NCBI GenBank assembly: GCA_963829545.1
Contig: CAWHIX010000002.1
Span: forward strand, 37,514-101,513
Length of the DNA: 64,000 bases
Reading direction: 5' to 3'
Source: JAXGXJ01 sp963829545
GTDB taxonomy: Bacteria; Actinomycetota; Thermoleophilia; RBG-16-64-13
Positions 1-8,474 of the stretch are shown in pieces. The translations under genes were made by a program, and so were the position numbers. The notes below the pieces were generated by a model. It saw only the letters and a program-made list of their open reading frames with translations, had not been told where the DNA came from and made no database searches. The first letter of the stretch is position 1. Each line of letters opens with the position of its first letter.

Positions 1-945
1 ACTACCGGGGCCGGACTCCATGTGCTCCACGATGAGGTGCGCCGGCTGCAGCTTCTGCATCAAGCTGAACGAACACGCCTCGTCCATGCCCGGAATCACC
101 GCCACGCCCAACTCCACACCCACGTCGGCGGCAGACACCACGTTGACGGCCTCGGCGAAGGAGATGTTCCAGGCATGCTGCCCGACGCCTATGGCCCGGC
201 CGATGTGATCCTTGACCTGTGTGGGGTTCGATCGGAACAGCATCTTCCTCACCGATCGCTCTTTTTCCAGGATCTCTCCTGAGACCTCTTCTATCTGCTT
301 GATCGTTTCCCTCTCTGGTTTACCCTGACGGCCCAAGTTTGAGACCTGCACCACACCTCCCGCCCCTCCCCACAGAGGAGCGAGACCAAGTCCATCGTCG
401 AGCAGTTCCAGAGCGATCCCGGGCAGCCGGCCCGCGAAGGTGAGGGCAGGCGCGTGCAGAGTGGCGTAGGCCCGCAGCCCCGTGCCCGCCTGCTCGGGGT
501 GGCTGGTGAGGTAGCCCCACTGGGCGTCGAAGGCGTACGGGGCTGCCGCTTCCAGACGATCGTCGAGCAGACTCAGCAGCGACCACAGGAAGGGCAACTG
601 ATCCCCCACCCGAAAACCGAGCAGGCGCAGGTGATCGTCGCCGTTGATCTCCAGGGACGCTTCGCCCTCCCCGTAGATGGCGAAGCCACGACCCGCACCC
701 CCGGCGTCGGCGAAGCGCGGCGTCATGAGCCCCCGCTCCACCAGAAGGGCCACGTCTATGCTCGAGGCCTCCTGCAACTCGTAGGCCTTCCAACCGTCGG
801 CGTCCTCGGAGGCGAGCACGTCGAGAACCTGGGCGCGAAACTCCTCCAGCGCCTCGGCCTGCTCGGCGTGAGGAAAGCGCAGGCCTGTCTGGTTGCGCGA
901 GAGACCCAGGCCACAGGCGGTGAGAGTGGCGGCGGCCCGCGTCAC
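1..945 (-). CDS. mcsB: McsB-like protein-arginine kinase homologue, active site degenerate (partial)
   Basis: Guanido-kinase-fold homologue of McsB, the protein-arginine kinase that marks proteins for ClpC and controls CtsR. The left edge cuts it: 315 residues are present of about 350. The GTG start overlaps the mcsA stop (GTGA) and has GGAGG upstream. The family pattern is clear (QWGYLTSHPEQAGTGLRA near residues 142-159, and a C-terminal VSNLGRQGKPERE segment). However, the catalytic NEEDH motif reads NGDDH (101-105), the Cys of the CPTNLGTG motif is His149, and the N-terminal SSRIRLARN nucleotide-binding motif reads TACGLGLSRN. Phosphotransfer is therefore probably lost, and a scaffold or regulatory role with McsA is inferred. 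Confidence 0.85.
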   Translation of the reverse strand, partial: MTRAAATLTACGLGLSRNQTGLRFPHAEQAEALEEFRAQVLDVLASEDADGWKAYELQEASSIDVALLVERGLMTPRFADAGGAGRGFAIYGEGEASLEINGDDHLRLLGFRVGDQLPFLWSLLSLLDDRLEAAAPYAFDAQWGYLTSHPEQAGTGLRAYATLHAPALTFAGRLPGIALELLDDGLGLAPLWGGAGGVVQVSNLGRQGKPERETIKQIEEVSGEILEKERSVRKMLFRSNPTQVKDHIGRAIGVGQHAWNISFAEAVNVVSAADVGVELGVAVIPGMDEACSFSLMQKLQPAHLIVEHMESGPGS

Positions 946-1520
946 CGTCCGTCCTCCTGCAGGTCGCGGGCCAGGTCGGCGAGCCGGTCGCGCACGCCGG
1001 CAGCCTCCTCGAACCGCTCCGTCTCCACCAGTTCGCTCAGCATACGCTTGAGGCGGATCACCTCGTGACGCAGCGAGTCGGAGGGCGAGCCCCCGCGCGG
1101 CACCTTGCCCAGGTGCTCCACGTGGTCCCTTCCTTCCTGGACCGCCGCCCACAACTGCTCGGCGAACACCTGGTAGCAGACCGGACACCCCACCGTACCC
1201 GTCTCTTTGAGGTCGGCGAGCGTGGTGCCGCACACGGTGCAGACCCGGTGCTCCTCCTGTCCGACCGAGGGGCCGGGAGTCTCTTCTCGGGAACTCGTCC
1301 CGGCGATCTGACGGAGCGCGGCAGGGACGGCCAAGACCAGGGTGATGCCCTCCGTGTCCCCTGCCAGGGTCTCTGCGCAGGAGTGGCACAGGCGGGTATG
1401 CGTGACCGCCCCGTCCTGCACGCGCAGGAGGTGGATGACGGCTCCCTCTTCGCCGCACATCTCACAGGCAGCGGAACCGTCGGCGTCTATGTGTAAGCCG
1501 GGTGAATCGTCTGCGAACAC
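942..1520 (-). CDS. mcsA: McsA, zinc-finger activator protein with UVR motif
   Basis: McsA is the zinc-binding partner of McsB in the CtsR/ClpC heat-shock regulon. The 192-residue protein carries two CxxC pairs near the N-terminus (CEMC, CHSC) and a second set (CTVC, CPVC), then a C-terminal UvrB/UvrC-type helical motif (residues about 150-190, RFEEAAGVRDRLADL). I chose the GTG at 1520 because AGGAGG lies six bases upstream; the reading frame is open further upstream as the out-of-frame tail of lysS. It is coupled to mcsB by a 4-bp overlap. A possible -10 (TACACT) lies in the 263-bp gap towards lysS. Confidence 0.85.
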   Translation of the reverse strand: MFADDSPGLHIDADGSAACEMCGEEGAVIHLLRVQDGAVTHTRLCHSCAETLAGDTEGITLVLAVPAALRQIAGTSSREETPGPSVGQEEHRVCTVCGTTLADLKETGTVGCPVCYQVFAEQLWAAVQEGRDHVEHLGKVPRGGSPSDSLRHEVIRLKRMLSELVETERFEEAAGVRDRLADLARDLQEDGR

Positions 1521-1783
1521 CCGAAGCCTCCTCGTGACCACGGCCGATAACACCGGCCGGTTCTTCCGGCACAGAACATAGGGGATTAGATCGGTCGGCC
1601 GTCGTGCCGGGGAACGCCCTCGATGCCACCGCACAGGGTCGATGGCTGCTGTGCAAAGTGTAGCATAACCCACCCCTCGGACGACCCGTTCGGACCCGTT
1701 GGTGATACCCCCGGGGGAACCGTGAAGAATGCGGGCAGGCGCCCCGGGGGGTCGCTCCGGCAGGCGGCGCCGGAAGGCCGTCC

Positions 1784-3317
1784 CTACTTCTCGGGGCGAA
1801 GCTGGGGAAAGAGGATGACGTCGCGGATGGAGTCCAACCCCAGCAGCATCATGGCCAGCCGGTCGATACCGATACCCAGTCCTCCCGCGGGGGGCATTCC
1901 GTACTCCAAAGCGCGCAGGAAGTCCTCGTCGAGGACATGCGCTTCCTCGTCGCCCGCTTCCTTGTTGCGCGCCTGCTGCTCGAAGCGCCCCCGCTGGTCG
2001 ATGGGGTCGTTGAGTTCGGAGAAGGCGTTGCCCACCTCCTTGCCGCCGATGATGGGCTGGAAGCGTTCCACAAGGAGCGGGTCGTTGCGGGCTGCACTTG
2101 GCCAGGGGGCTCAATTCCAGCGGGTAGTCGATGGCGAAGGTGGGCTGGATCAAGGTCGGCCAGACGGCGTGCTTCAGTCCCTTGTCCACGAGGGTGGCGA
2201 AGGTATCGCGGTTCTCGACCTCGACGCCGCGCTGATGCAGCGCCCGCTTGGCCTCCTGCGGAGCCGCGCGCATCTCGGCCAGACCCAGGCCGAGTGTCTC
2301 CATGAGCAGCGAGTCGATGGTGCGACGGGGCCACGGGGCCTTGAGCTCGACAGGATGCTCCCCGATGACGATCTCCGTAGTACCGAGCACCTCCAGGGCA
2401 AGCGCCGGGATCATGTTCTCGACCAGCTCCATGATGGCGTTGTAGTCCACGTACGCCCAGTAGAGTTCCATCATGGTGAACTCGGGGTTGTGGACAGGCG
2501 AGATGCCCTCGTTGCGGAAGTTCTTGCCGATCTCGTAGATGCGGTCGAAACCGCCCACCAGCAGTCGCTTCAGATACAGTTCGGGGGCGATGCGCAGGTA
2601 GAGGTCGCTATCCAGCGCGTTGTGATGGGTCGCAAAGGGACGAGCGAGAGCGCCTCCGGGCAGGGGCTGGAGAATAGGGGTCTCCACCTCCACGAAGCCC
2701 TGGGCGTCCAGATAGCGGCGCATGGCCGACACCAGCTGGCCCCGCGCCCGCAACTGCCGGGCGACGTCGGGATTGCTCACCAGGTCGATGTAGCGCTGCC
2801 GGTACCGGGTCTCGCGGTCCTGGAGCCCGTGAAACTTCTCGGGCAGGGGCCGCAGGGACTTGGTGAGCATGGTCCAGGTAGAGGCGAAGAGAGTCAGTTC
2901 GCCCCGCCGGGTGCGGAAGACATGCCCCTCGCAACCAACGATGTCGCCCACGTCCACATCGGTGAGCAACGCAAAGGACTCCTCGCCCATCGTGTCCACG
3001 TTGCTGTAGATCTGGATGTCGTCCCAGCCGTCCCGAAGGGTCAGGAAGACGGCCTTGCCGTGCTCCCGGCGGGCCATGACCCGGCCGGCCACCCGATAGT
3101 GGCTCTGCTCGTCCTTCCCGCCTGTCTCGAGTTGGGCATGAGCCTGGAGGATCTGGGCGGGGTTGGTGCGGGCTGCGAAGCTACGCGCGTAGGGTTCGAC
3201 GTTCTGCCCGCGAAGGCGCTCGACCTTGGCCAGGCGGTCACGCTCCCATTCAGCCAGATGGGCCGAGCCTATGCCGCCCTCTTCCTCCTGATCCGAAGGT
3301 CCGGCAGTGGCGTCCAT
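1784..3317 (-). pseudogene. lysS: lysine--tRNA ligase (class II), single-base frameshift
   Basis: Class II lysyl-tRNA synthetase charging tRNA-Lys in the cytoplasm. The first ~407 residues give the OB-fold anticodon domain and motif 2 (FRNEGISPVHNPEFTMMELY). After ELSPLAK the frame is lost at about position 2096. Dropping one base restores NDPLLVERFQPIIGGKEVGN and motif 3 (GGLGIGIDRLAMMLLG) down to a stop at 1784, so the full protein would be about 510 residues, normal for LysRS. The gene sits one base after greA. Because it is normally essential and otherwise intact, a sequencing or assembly indel is as likely as a real mutation. Confidence 0.85.
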
Positions 3318-3800
3318 CTAGGACATCTTTCCGATGGAGAGGATCTCGTAGCTGAGCGCGCCGACAGGCACGTTGACGGTCACCACTTCGCCCACCTGTT
3401 TGCCCAGGATGGCCTGGCCGACAGGTGATTCGTTGGAGAGTCGGGCCTTCGCGGGATCGGCTTCCGCAGAGCCGACCAGCGTGTATATGCGGATCTCCCC
3501 GCCATCCTGGTCGCGCAGCGTCACGGTGCTGCCCACGCTCACCCGATCGGTGTCGATCTCCGATTCCTTGATCACCCTTGCCCGGCGAAGCTTCTCCTGC
3601 AGCACGCTGATGCGGTGCTCCAACATGGCCTGTTCGGCCTTGGCGTCGTCGTACTCGGAGTTCTCCGAGATGTCCCCGAACTCGCGCGCCTGGCGGATGC
3701 GTTCGGCGACTTCCTCGCGCCTTACGTTGGAGAGAAGAGCGATCTCGTCCTGGAGCTGCACGAGTCCATCAGCTGTGAGGATGACTTCTTTCCGAGACAC
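3318..3800 (-). CDS. greA: transcription elongation factor GreA
   Basis: GreA enters the secondary channel of backtracked RNA polymerase and stimulates transcript cleavage. The 160-residue length is typical. The N-terminal coiled coil carries the family signature EFGDISENSEYDDAKAEQ with the acidic tip residues, and the C-terminal FKBP-like domain ends ESPVGQAILGKQVGEVV. The start is GTG behind AAGGAAGG. The stop codon abuts the lysS ATG, so greA, lysS and perhaps mcsAB are co-transcribed. The upstream inverted repeat probably isolates this unit from dusB. Confidence 0.95.
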   Translation of the reverse strand: MSRKEVILTADGLVQLQDEIALLSNVRREEVAERIRQAREFGDISENSEYDDAKAEQAMLEHRISVLQEKLRRARVIKESEIDTDRVSVGSTVTLRDQDGGEIRIYTLVGSAEADPAKARLSNESPVGQAILGKQVGEVVTVNVPVGALSYEILSIGKMS

Positions 3801-3891
3801 TGGCGTTACCTTCCTTCTTAGGACTCCACGGGCGAACGGGCCTAAAAGTGGCCGCGCATTATAGGGTGGGACTCACCCCCTTGTCAAATGG

Positions 3892-3958
3892 GCGGAGCTC
3901 TACCCTCCCCGGCGCAGCACGCCTTCGGCAAGCTTTGCCGGGGAGGGTAGAGCTCCGC
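3892..3958. terminator. long perfect inverted repeat (22-bp arms), probable terminator
   Basis: Arms at 3892-3913 and 3937-3958 are exact reverse complements (GCGGAGCTCTACCC...), separated by a 23-nt loop. It lies between the end of dusB and the start of greA, both on the minus strand. It could end the long tilS-to-dusB transcript. There is no strong T-run on the minus side, so a mobile palindromic repeat is the alternative. Confidence 0.6.
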
Positions 3959-4039
3959 TGTGTCTAAGGGGATCACCGGCTGCCACGGTCCGTCGCGAGG
4001 GTGGGCCACTCTGGGGTTGGCGCTCGCCACTCTCGCTTC

Positions 4040-4127
4040 TGGCGGTCGCTTCGCCCCGCTCTCAGTTTCTGGCGGTCGCTTGCTCCGCCTCGCGGCTCTT
4101 TGGCGGTTGCTTCGCTCCGCCTCGCGG
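4040..4127. repeat. three imperfect ~30-bp tandem repeats in the dusB 3' UTR
   Basis: TGGCGGTCGCTT recurs at 4040, 4070 and (as TGGCGGTTGCTT) 4101. The last two copies share the following GCTCCGCCTCGCGGC. The array abuts the dusB stop codon and seems non-coding. Confidence 0.6.
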
Positions 4128-4128
4128 C

Positions 4129-5220
4129 CTATTCGGTCAGCAGGGCGGCCAGGGCCCGGTCTAGTTCGGCCACGTCGGGGGCCTGACGCAGCTCTTCTAT
4201 TGCCGTCGCGGGGATGCCGGAGGGGCGTAGGTACCAGCCCAGCAGCTTGCGTGCCCAGCGCGCGGCGCGCTGGGCTCCGCGTTCTTCGGCGGCGCGGGTC
4301 AGCAGAGCACGCAGGTCGGCTACGACTACGTCCAGGGGCGGACGGGGACGGTCTTCGCCTGCGAGGAGGTCGTCGGCGCACCAGGGATTGCCGGCCACGC
4401 CGCGGGCCAGCATCACCCCTGCGACCCCGGTGGACTCCCACACCGACAGGGCGGAGGCGAAGCCGTAGATGTCGCCGGAGGCAAGCACCGGGATGCCGAG
4501 GGCTTCGACCATGGCCGCGGACAGGGAATGGTCGGCCGTGCCCCGGTAGAACTGATCGGCCGAACGGGGGTGCAGGCACACGGCCGCGGCGCCGGCCTCC
4601 TCCAGGCGCAGGGTCAGTTCGACGATGCGATGGCCCTCCCCAGGTCTCAGTCCGGAGCGGACCTTCACCGTCACCGGCACGCCTCTCTGGGCCGCCACCT
4701 TCACCACGGCGGCGGTCATGGCCACCGCCCGGTCCGGATCGCCGAGCAGGGCGGCCCCCGCCCCGGTCCGCACTACCTTACGCACCGGACAACCCATGTT
4801 GATGTCGACGACATCGGGGGCGTGGTCGCCGGAGAGCACGATCTCGGTCGCCGCTGCCATCACCTCCGGGGTGTCGCCGAACAGTTGCACCGCGAGCGGC
4901 CGCTCCTCGTCCCTGAAAGCGAGGTACTCCGCGGTGCGCACGTTGTGATGCAGAAGCCCGTGGGCGGAGACCATCTCGGTCGTGACCAGACCCACGCCGT
5001 GGGTCTTCATGTGTCGGCGATAGGCGCCGATGGTCAGACCGGCCATGGGGGCAAGAACAGCCCGGTTGGGGATCTCCACCGGACCGATGCGGAACGGCAG
5101 CGCGAAGGGCGACCCGGCCGGCCGGCCGCAGCCGGGCTCCTCGCAAGGGGGGCTAGCTATGGTTCCGCCTGTAGATGATCTCGAGACCGCGCAGTGTGAG
5201 CAGGGGGTCGAGTCGGTCAA
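4129..5220 (-). CDS. dusB: tRNA-dihydrouridine synthase (DusB family)
   Basis: FMN-dependent reductase that converts uridine to dihydrouridine in tRNA D-loops. The TIM barrel begins FRIGPVEIPNRAVLAPMAGLT, and the catalytic cysteine is in NMGCPVRKVV. An FMN-phosphate segment (VLASGDIYGFASA) and a C-terminal helical tRNA-binding domain follow. The longest frame starts at 5220 and overlaps the coaX 3' end by 68 bp. Its first ~40 residues are cysteine/proline-rich and not typical of Dus proteins, so translation may start later, perhaps at a GTG just before MEIPNRAVL. It is the last gene of the biosynthetic run before the inverted repeat. Confidence 0.9.
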   Translation of the reverse strand: MTDSTPCSHCAVSRSSTGGTIASPPCEEPGCGRPAGSPFALPFRIGPVEIPNRAVLAPMAGLTIGAYRRHMKTHGVGLVTTEMVSAHGLLHHNVRTAEYLAFRDEERPLAVQLFGDTPEVMAAATEIVLSGDHAPDVVDINMGCPVRKVVRTGAGAALLGDPDRAVAMTAAVVKVAAQRGVPVTVKVRSGLRPGEGHRIVELTLRLEEAGAAAVCLHPRSADQFYRGTADHSLSAAMVEALGIPVLASGDIYGFASALSVWESTGVAGVMLARGVAGNPWCADDLLAGEDRPRPPLDVVVADLRALLTRAAEERGAQRAARWARKLLGWYLRPSGIPATAIEELRQAPDVAELDRALAALLTE

Positions 5221-5920
5221 GCGACGAGGCGTGCTCGAAGATGAGCGAAGCCAGCCCGCCGGTGGCGATTGTGACCGCCTGCGCGTCCAGTTCCGCCCGC
5301 ATGCGGCCGACTATGCCGTCCACCTGCCCGGCAAAACCGTAGATGGCACCCGCCTGCATGGCCTGCAAGGTGTTTCGGCCGATGACCGTCCCCGGGTCGA
5401 CCAGTTCGATCCTCATAAGGCGCGCCGCCCGCGTCGAAAGGGCGTCCAGAGAGACCTCGATACCGGGAGCGATGGCGTGCCCCAGGTACTCCCCCGCGGC
5501 GGACACGGCGCTGAAGGTAGTGGCGGTGCCGAAGTCGACGGCTATGCAGGGGCCCCCGCAGACCTCGTACGCAGCCACCGCGTCGACGATGAGGTCGGGA
5601 CCGACCTGCCGGGGGTCGTTGGTGAGGATGGGCATGCCCGTCTTCACTCCCGGGCCTACCACCAGGGCCTCGGTGTTGAACCAGCGGCCGGCCATGGCTG
5701 AGTACTCGGTGCTCAGGCGCGGCACCACCGACGACAGAGCGACGCCCGACACCGACCCCCTGGTGTAATCGTCCAGGCGGAGGAGGTCATCGATCACGGC
5801 CGCGATCTCGTCGCCAGTCCTCCGCACGTCGGTGGCCATCCGCCAACTGGCCGCCAACTCCTGCTCCTGGAAGAGGCCCAGGGTGGTCTGCGTGTTCCCC
5901 ACATCGACGGTCAGCAGCAT
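5153..5920 (-). CDS. coaX: type III pantothenate kinase
   Basis: First step of CoA synthesis from pantothenate, by the ASKHA-fold CoaX enzyme, which is not feedback-inhibited by CoA. It has 255 residues, normal for the family. The N-terminus MLLTVDVGNTQTTLGLF is the phosphate-1 motif with the catalytic Asp. GPDLIVDAVAAYE, VDFGTATTFSAV and the GAIYGFAGQVDGI segment are the other family motifs. It is 25 bp downstream of nadC and overlaps dusB. Confidence 0.95.
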   Translation of the reverse strand: MLLTVDVGNTQTTLGLFQEQELAASWRMATDVRRTGDEIAAVIDDLLRLDDYTRGSVSGVALSSVVPRLSTEYSAMAGRWFNTEALVVGPGVKTGMPILTNDPRQVGPDLIVDAVAAYEVCGGPCIAVDFGTATTFSAVSAAGEYLGHAIAPGIEVSLDALSTRAARLMRIELVDPGTVIGRNTLQAMQAGAIYGFAGQVDGIVGRMRAELDAQAVTIATGGLASLIFEHASSLDRLDPLLTLRGLEIIYRRNHS

Positions 5921-5945
5921 CGAGCACCTCCCTCAGGGTCGGGCA

Positions 5946-6809
5946 TCAGGCGCGGATCAGTTCCGGGGGCAGCAGGGTCAGGCTCAGGTTGGCCGCCGGA
6001 GCCCCCATGGTGAGGGCGCTCGTGGACACGATGTCCACTCCGGTCTCCGCCACCGCCCGCACGTTCTCCAACGTCACCCCGCCGGAAGCTTCCAGGATCA
6101 CAGCGGGTCTCAGGTCGCGAGCCAGAGCCACCAGAGCGCGCAGCGACTCGGGCGACTGATTGTCGAGCATGATGATGTCGGCGCCCGCCTCGATGGCCTC
6201 ACGGAGGTCGTCCGCCGATTCCACCTCCACCTCGATGCGCAAGTAGTGGGGCCGCGCCTCCTGGGCCCGCTTCACGGCTCGGCGCACCCCTCCCGCAGCC
6301 TTCAGGTGGTTGTTCTTTATAAGGACCAGATCGAAGAGCCCGTAGCGATGATTGGCGCAACCTCCGTAGACAACGGCCTTCTTCTCCCAATAGCGCAGGC
6401 CCGGCGTGGTCTTGCGCGTGTCGACCACCGTCGCCCCCGTCCCCTCCACGGCCTGAGCGAAGCGCCGTGCTTGGGTGGCGACCCCGGAGAGATGGCTGAG
6501 GAAGTTCAGCATCGTGCGTTCGGCCCCCAGCAGGCTGCGCACGGATCCCTCAAGGGTGGCCACGGGCCGACCCTCCTCGACCGACGAACCCTCTTCGGCT
6601 GCGCCGACGAACGCACACTCCCTGTCTATCGCCTCCATGACGGCCTCGGCCAGAGGCAGGCCGCACAGCACCAGTCCCTCCCGAGCGACGATCTCCGCGC
6701 GGCCGCGCAATCCCTCGGGCACCGTCCAGGCGGAGGTGACATCTCCGTATCCGCCCATGTCTTCGGCCAGAGCCGTGCGCACCAGTGACCTGGAGGCCTC
6801 GTCCAACAC
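5946..6809 (-). CDS. nadC: nicotinate-nucleotide pyrophosphorylase (carboxylating)
   Basis: Quinolinate phosphoribosyltransferase, which turns quinolinate and PRPP into NaMN, the third step of de novo NAD synthesis. The 287 residues show the family motifs VDTRKTTPGLRYWEKKAV, NHRYGLFDLVLIKNNHLKAAG and the C-terminal barrel segment LEASGGVTLENVRAVAETGVD. The start is GTG behind GGGAGGAG, with nadB ending only 3 bp upstream. Together with nadB and nadA it completes aspartate-to-NaMN in one operon. Confidence 0.96.
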   Translation of the reverse strand: MLDEASRSLVRTALAEDMGGYGDVTSAWTVPEGLRGRAEIVAREGLVLCGLPLAEAVMEAIDRECAFVGAAEEGSSVEEGRPVATLEGSVRSLLGAERTMLNFLSHLSGVATQARRFAQAVEGTGATVVDTRKTTPGLRYWEKKAVVYGGCANHRYGLFDLVLIKNNHLKAAGGVRRAVKRAQEARPHYLRIEVEVESADDLREAIEAGADIIMLDNQSPESLRALVALARDLRPAVILEASGGVTLENVRAVAETGVDIVSTSALTMGAPAANLSLTLLPPELIRA

Positions 6810-6812
6810 CTC

Positions 6813-8474
6813 TCACTCCTCCCTTTCGCTCAAAGTCACTGCAGGCTCACTCTGCCCGGGCACGCTCTGCAGCAGAACATGTCGACGCCACACCCGGTCG
6901 TCCCTCTCGGGGAAATCCGAGCGCAGGTGGACCCCCCGGCTCTCCTCCCGCTCGAGCGCCGATACCACCATGTGCTCCGCCACGGTGAGCAGGTTGCAGA
7001 GTTCCAGTTCGGGGACACTGAGGCCCGCGGGCCGGAGCGTACCCCGGATCTCTCGGATGATGTCCATCGTGCGTTGCAGGCTCCGGCTGCTGCGGACGAT
7101 CCCGCAACCCTCAGCCATCGCTTCGCCCAGACGCCTGCGTCCCGCGGCCACCGTCTCAGAGTCGTTGCCGGGCCGAGTCTCCTCGTCCAGATCCAGCCGG
7201 ATCTTGTTGACGGTGGGATCGCAGGAACTCAGATAGCAGCTCAACTCGCGCACGGTGCGCTCTCCGAAGACCAGCCCCTCGAGGAGCGAGTTCGAAGCCA
7301 GCCGGTTGGCCCCGTGGATGCCGGTACTGGCCGTCTCCCCGCAGGCATACAGCCCCGGGACCGAGGTCCGCCCCCAGACATCGGTCTGCACGCCCCCGAT
7401 ATAGTAGTGGGAGGCCGGTGCGATGGGGATGAGCTCCGAGGCCAGATCGAGGCCACGCTTGGCCAGACCAGTGAATACGGTGGGGAAGCGGGTGCGCAGG
7501 AAATCAGCGTCGAGGTGGCGGGCATCGAGCCACACGTGATCGACCTGGTCGCGGTCCATAACCCTCTTGATGTTCCGCACCACTACGTCTCGAGGCGCCA
7601 ACTCCTGCCGGGGATCGGCGCCCACCATGAAGCGCTCCCCGCTGTCGTCTCGAAGATAGGCGCCCTCTCCCCGCAGGGCTTCGGTGAGAAGGAGCGTGGG
7701 GTTCTCTTCGGCGTAGAGCGCCGTGGGATGAAACTGCATGAACTCCATGTCGCGCATGAGCGCCCCCGCCCGATAGGCCATGGCGTGCCCATCGCCGGTG
7801 GCCATAGCGGGGTTGGTGGTATGCGCGAAGACCTGCCCGGCGCCACCGCAGGCAAGGATGACCGCCCGGGCGAGTGACACCGTGAGCTCGCCCTCCCCGT
7901 CGACGGAAAGCGCCCCTACGCAGCGGCCTCCGTCTACGATGAGATCGACGACGAACTCGTCCTCGTGCAGTTCGGCTCGGCTGCCGCCGACGATGGCTTC
8001 CGCGAGCGTGCTCGCGACCACGCTGCCGGTCGCGTCTCCTCCTGCACGCACCACGCGCGCGACGGAATGGGCCCCCTCCGAAGCGAGGATGAACTTGCCG
8101 TCCCGCTGGTCGAACTTGGTGCCCAGACGCTCCAACTCGCGCACCCTGTCCGGTCCCTCTTCAACCAGGATGCGCACGGCCTCGGCGTCGCAGAGGCCGA
8201 CTCCGGCCTCCAAGGTGTCGGCCAGATGCAGATCGGAGGAGTCGTAGGGCCCCATAGCCGCGGCGATGCCTCCCTGGGCCAGGAACGTCGTCGTCTCCGC
8301 CAGTTTGCCCTTGGTGATGATGCCAACATTCCACTGGTTCGCGGCCCCGATGGCCGCCGTCAGACCGGCTATGCCGCCGCCGATCACGAGGACGTCGTAG
8401 CTGGAGAAGCGGACGCCAGCCCCACCCCTCGACACCAGAAAGGGGCTGCGACCGGGAGCGACCGGGACGCTCAA
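6813..8474 (-). CDS. nadB: L-aspartate oxidase
   Basis: FAD-dependent oxidase making iminoaspartate, the NadA substrate. It has 553 residues. The Rossmann FAD motif VLVIGGGIAGLTAAIGA begins about residue 28 after a non-conserved leader. The succinate-dehydrogenase-like active-site blocks are present (EFMQFHPTALY, THGANRLASNSLLEGLVFG-type segment, SHYYIGGV), as is the C-terminal three-helix domain. The start appears to be TTG at 8474 overlapping the nadA stop (TTGA), indicating translational coupling. No better start is visible upstream of the FAD motif. Confidence 0.95.
   Translation of the reverse strand: MSVPVAPGRSPFLVSRGGAGVRFSSYDVLVIGGGIAGLTAAIGAANQWNVGIITKGKLAETTTFLAQGGIAAAMGPYDSSDLHLADTLEAGVGLCDAEAVRILVEEGPDRVRELERLGTKFDQRDGKFILASEGAHSVARVVRAGGDATGSVVASTLAEAIVGGSRAELHEDEFVVDLIVDGGRCVGALSVDGEGELTVSLARAVILACGGAGQVFAHTTNPAMATGDGHAMAYRAGALMRDMEFMQFHPTALYAEENPTLLLTEALRGEGAYLRDDSGERFMVGADPRQELAPRDVVVRNIKRVMDRDQVDHVWLDARHLDADFLRTRFPTVFTGLAKRGLDLASELIPIAPASHYYIGGVQTDVWGRTSVPGLYACGETASTGIHGANRLASNSLLEGLVFGERTVRELSCYLSSCDPTVNKIRLDLDEETRPGNDSETVAAGRRRLGEAMAEGCGIVRSSRSLQRTMDIIREIRGTLRPAGLSVPELELCNLLTVAEHMVVSALEREESRGVHLRSDFPERDDRVWRRHVLLQSVPGQSEPAVTLSEREE

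Noticed and set aside
1542..1549. GCCGATAA as a sigma-28 -10 element near mcsA
   Set aside because: No TAAA-type -35 at 15-16 bp, wrong strand for mcsA, and it lies inside a GGCCG palindrome.
942..3317. A 791-codon frame spanning lysS and mcsA as one protein
   Set aside because: The middle is an out-of-frame translation caused by the lysS frameshift; lysS motif 3 and the mcsA start are in their proper places.
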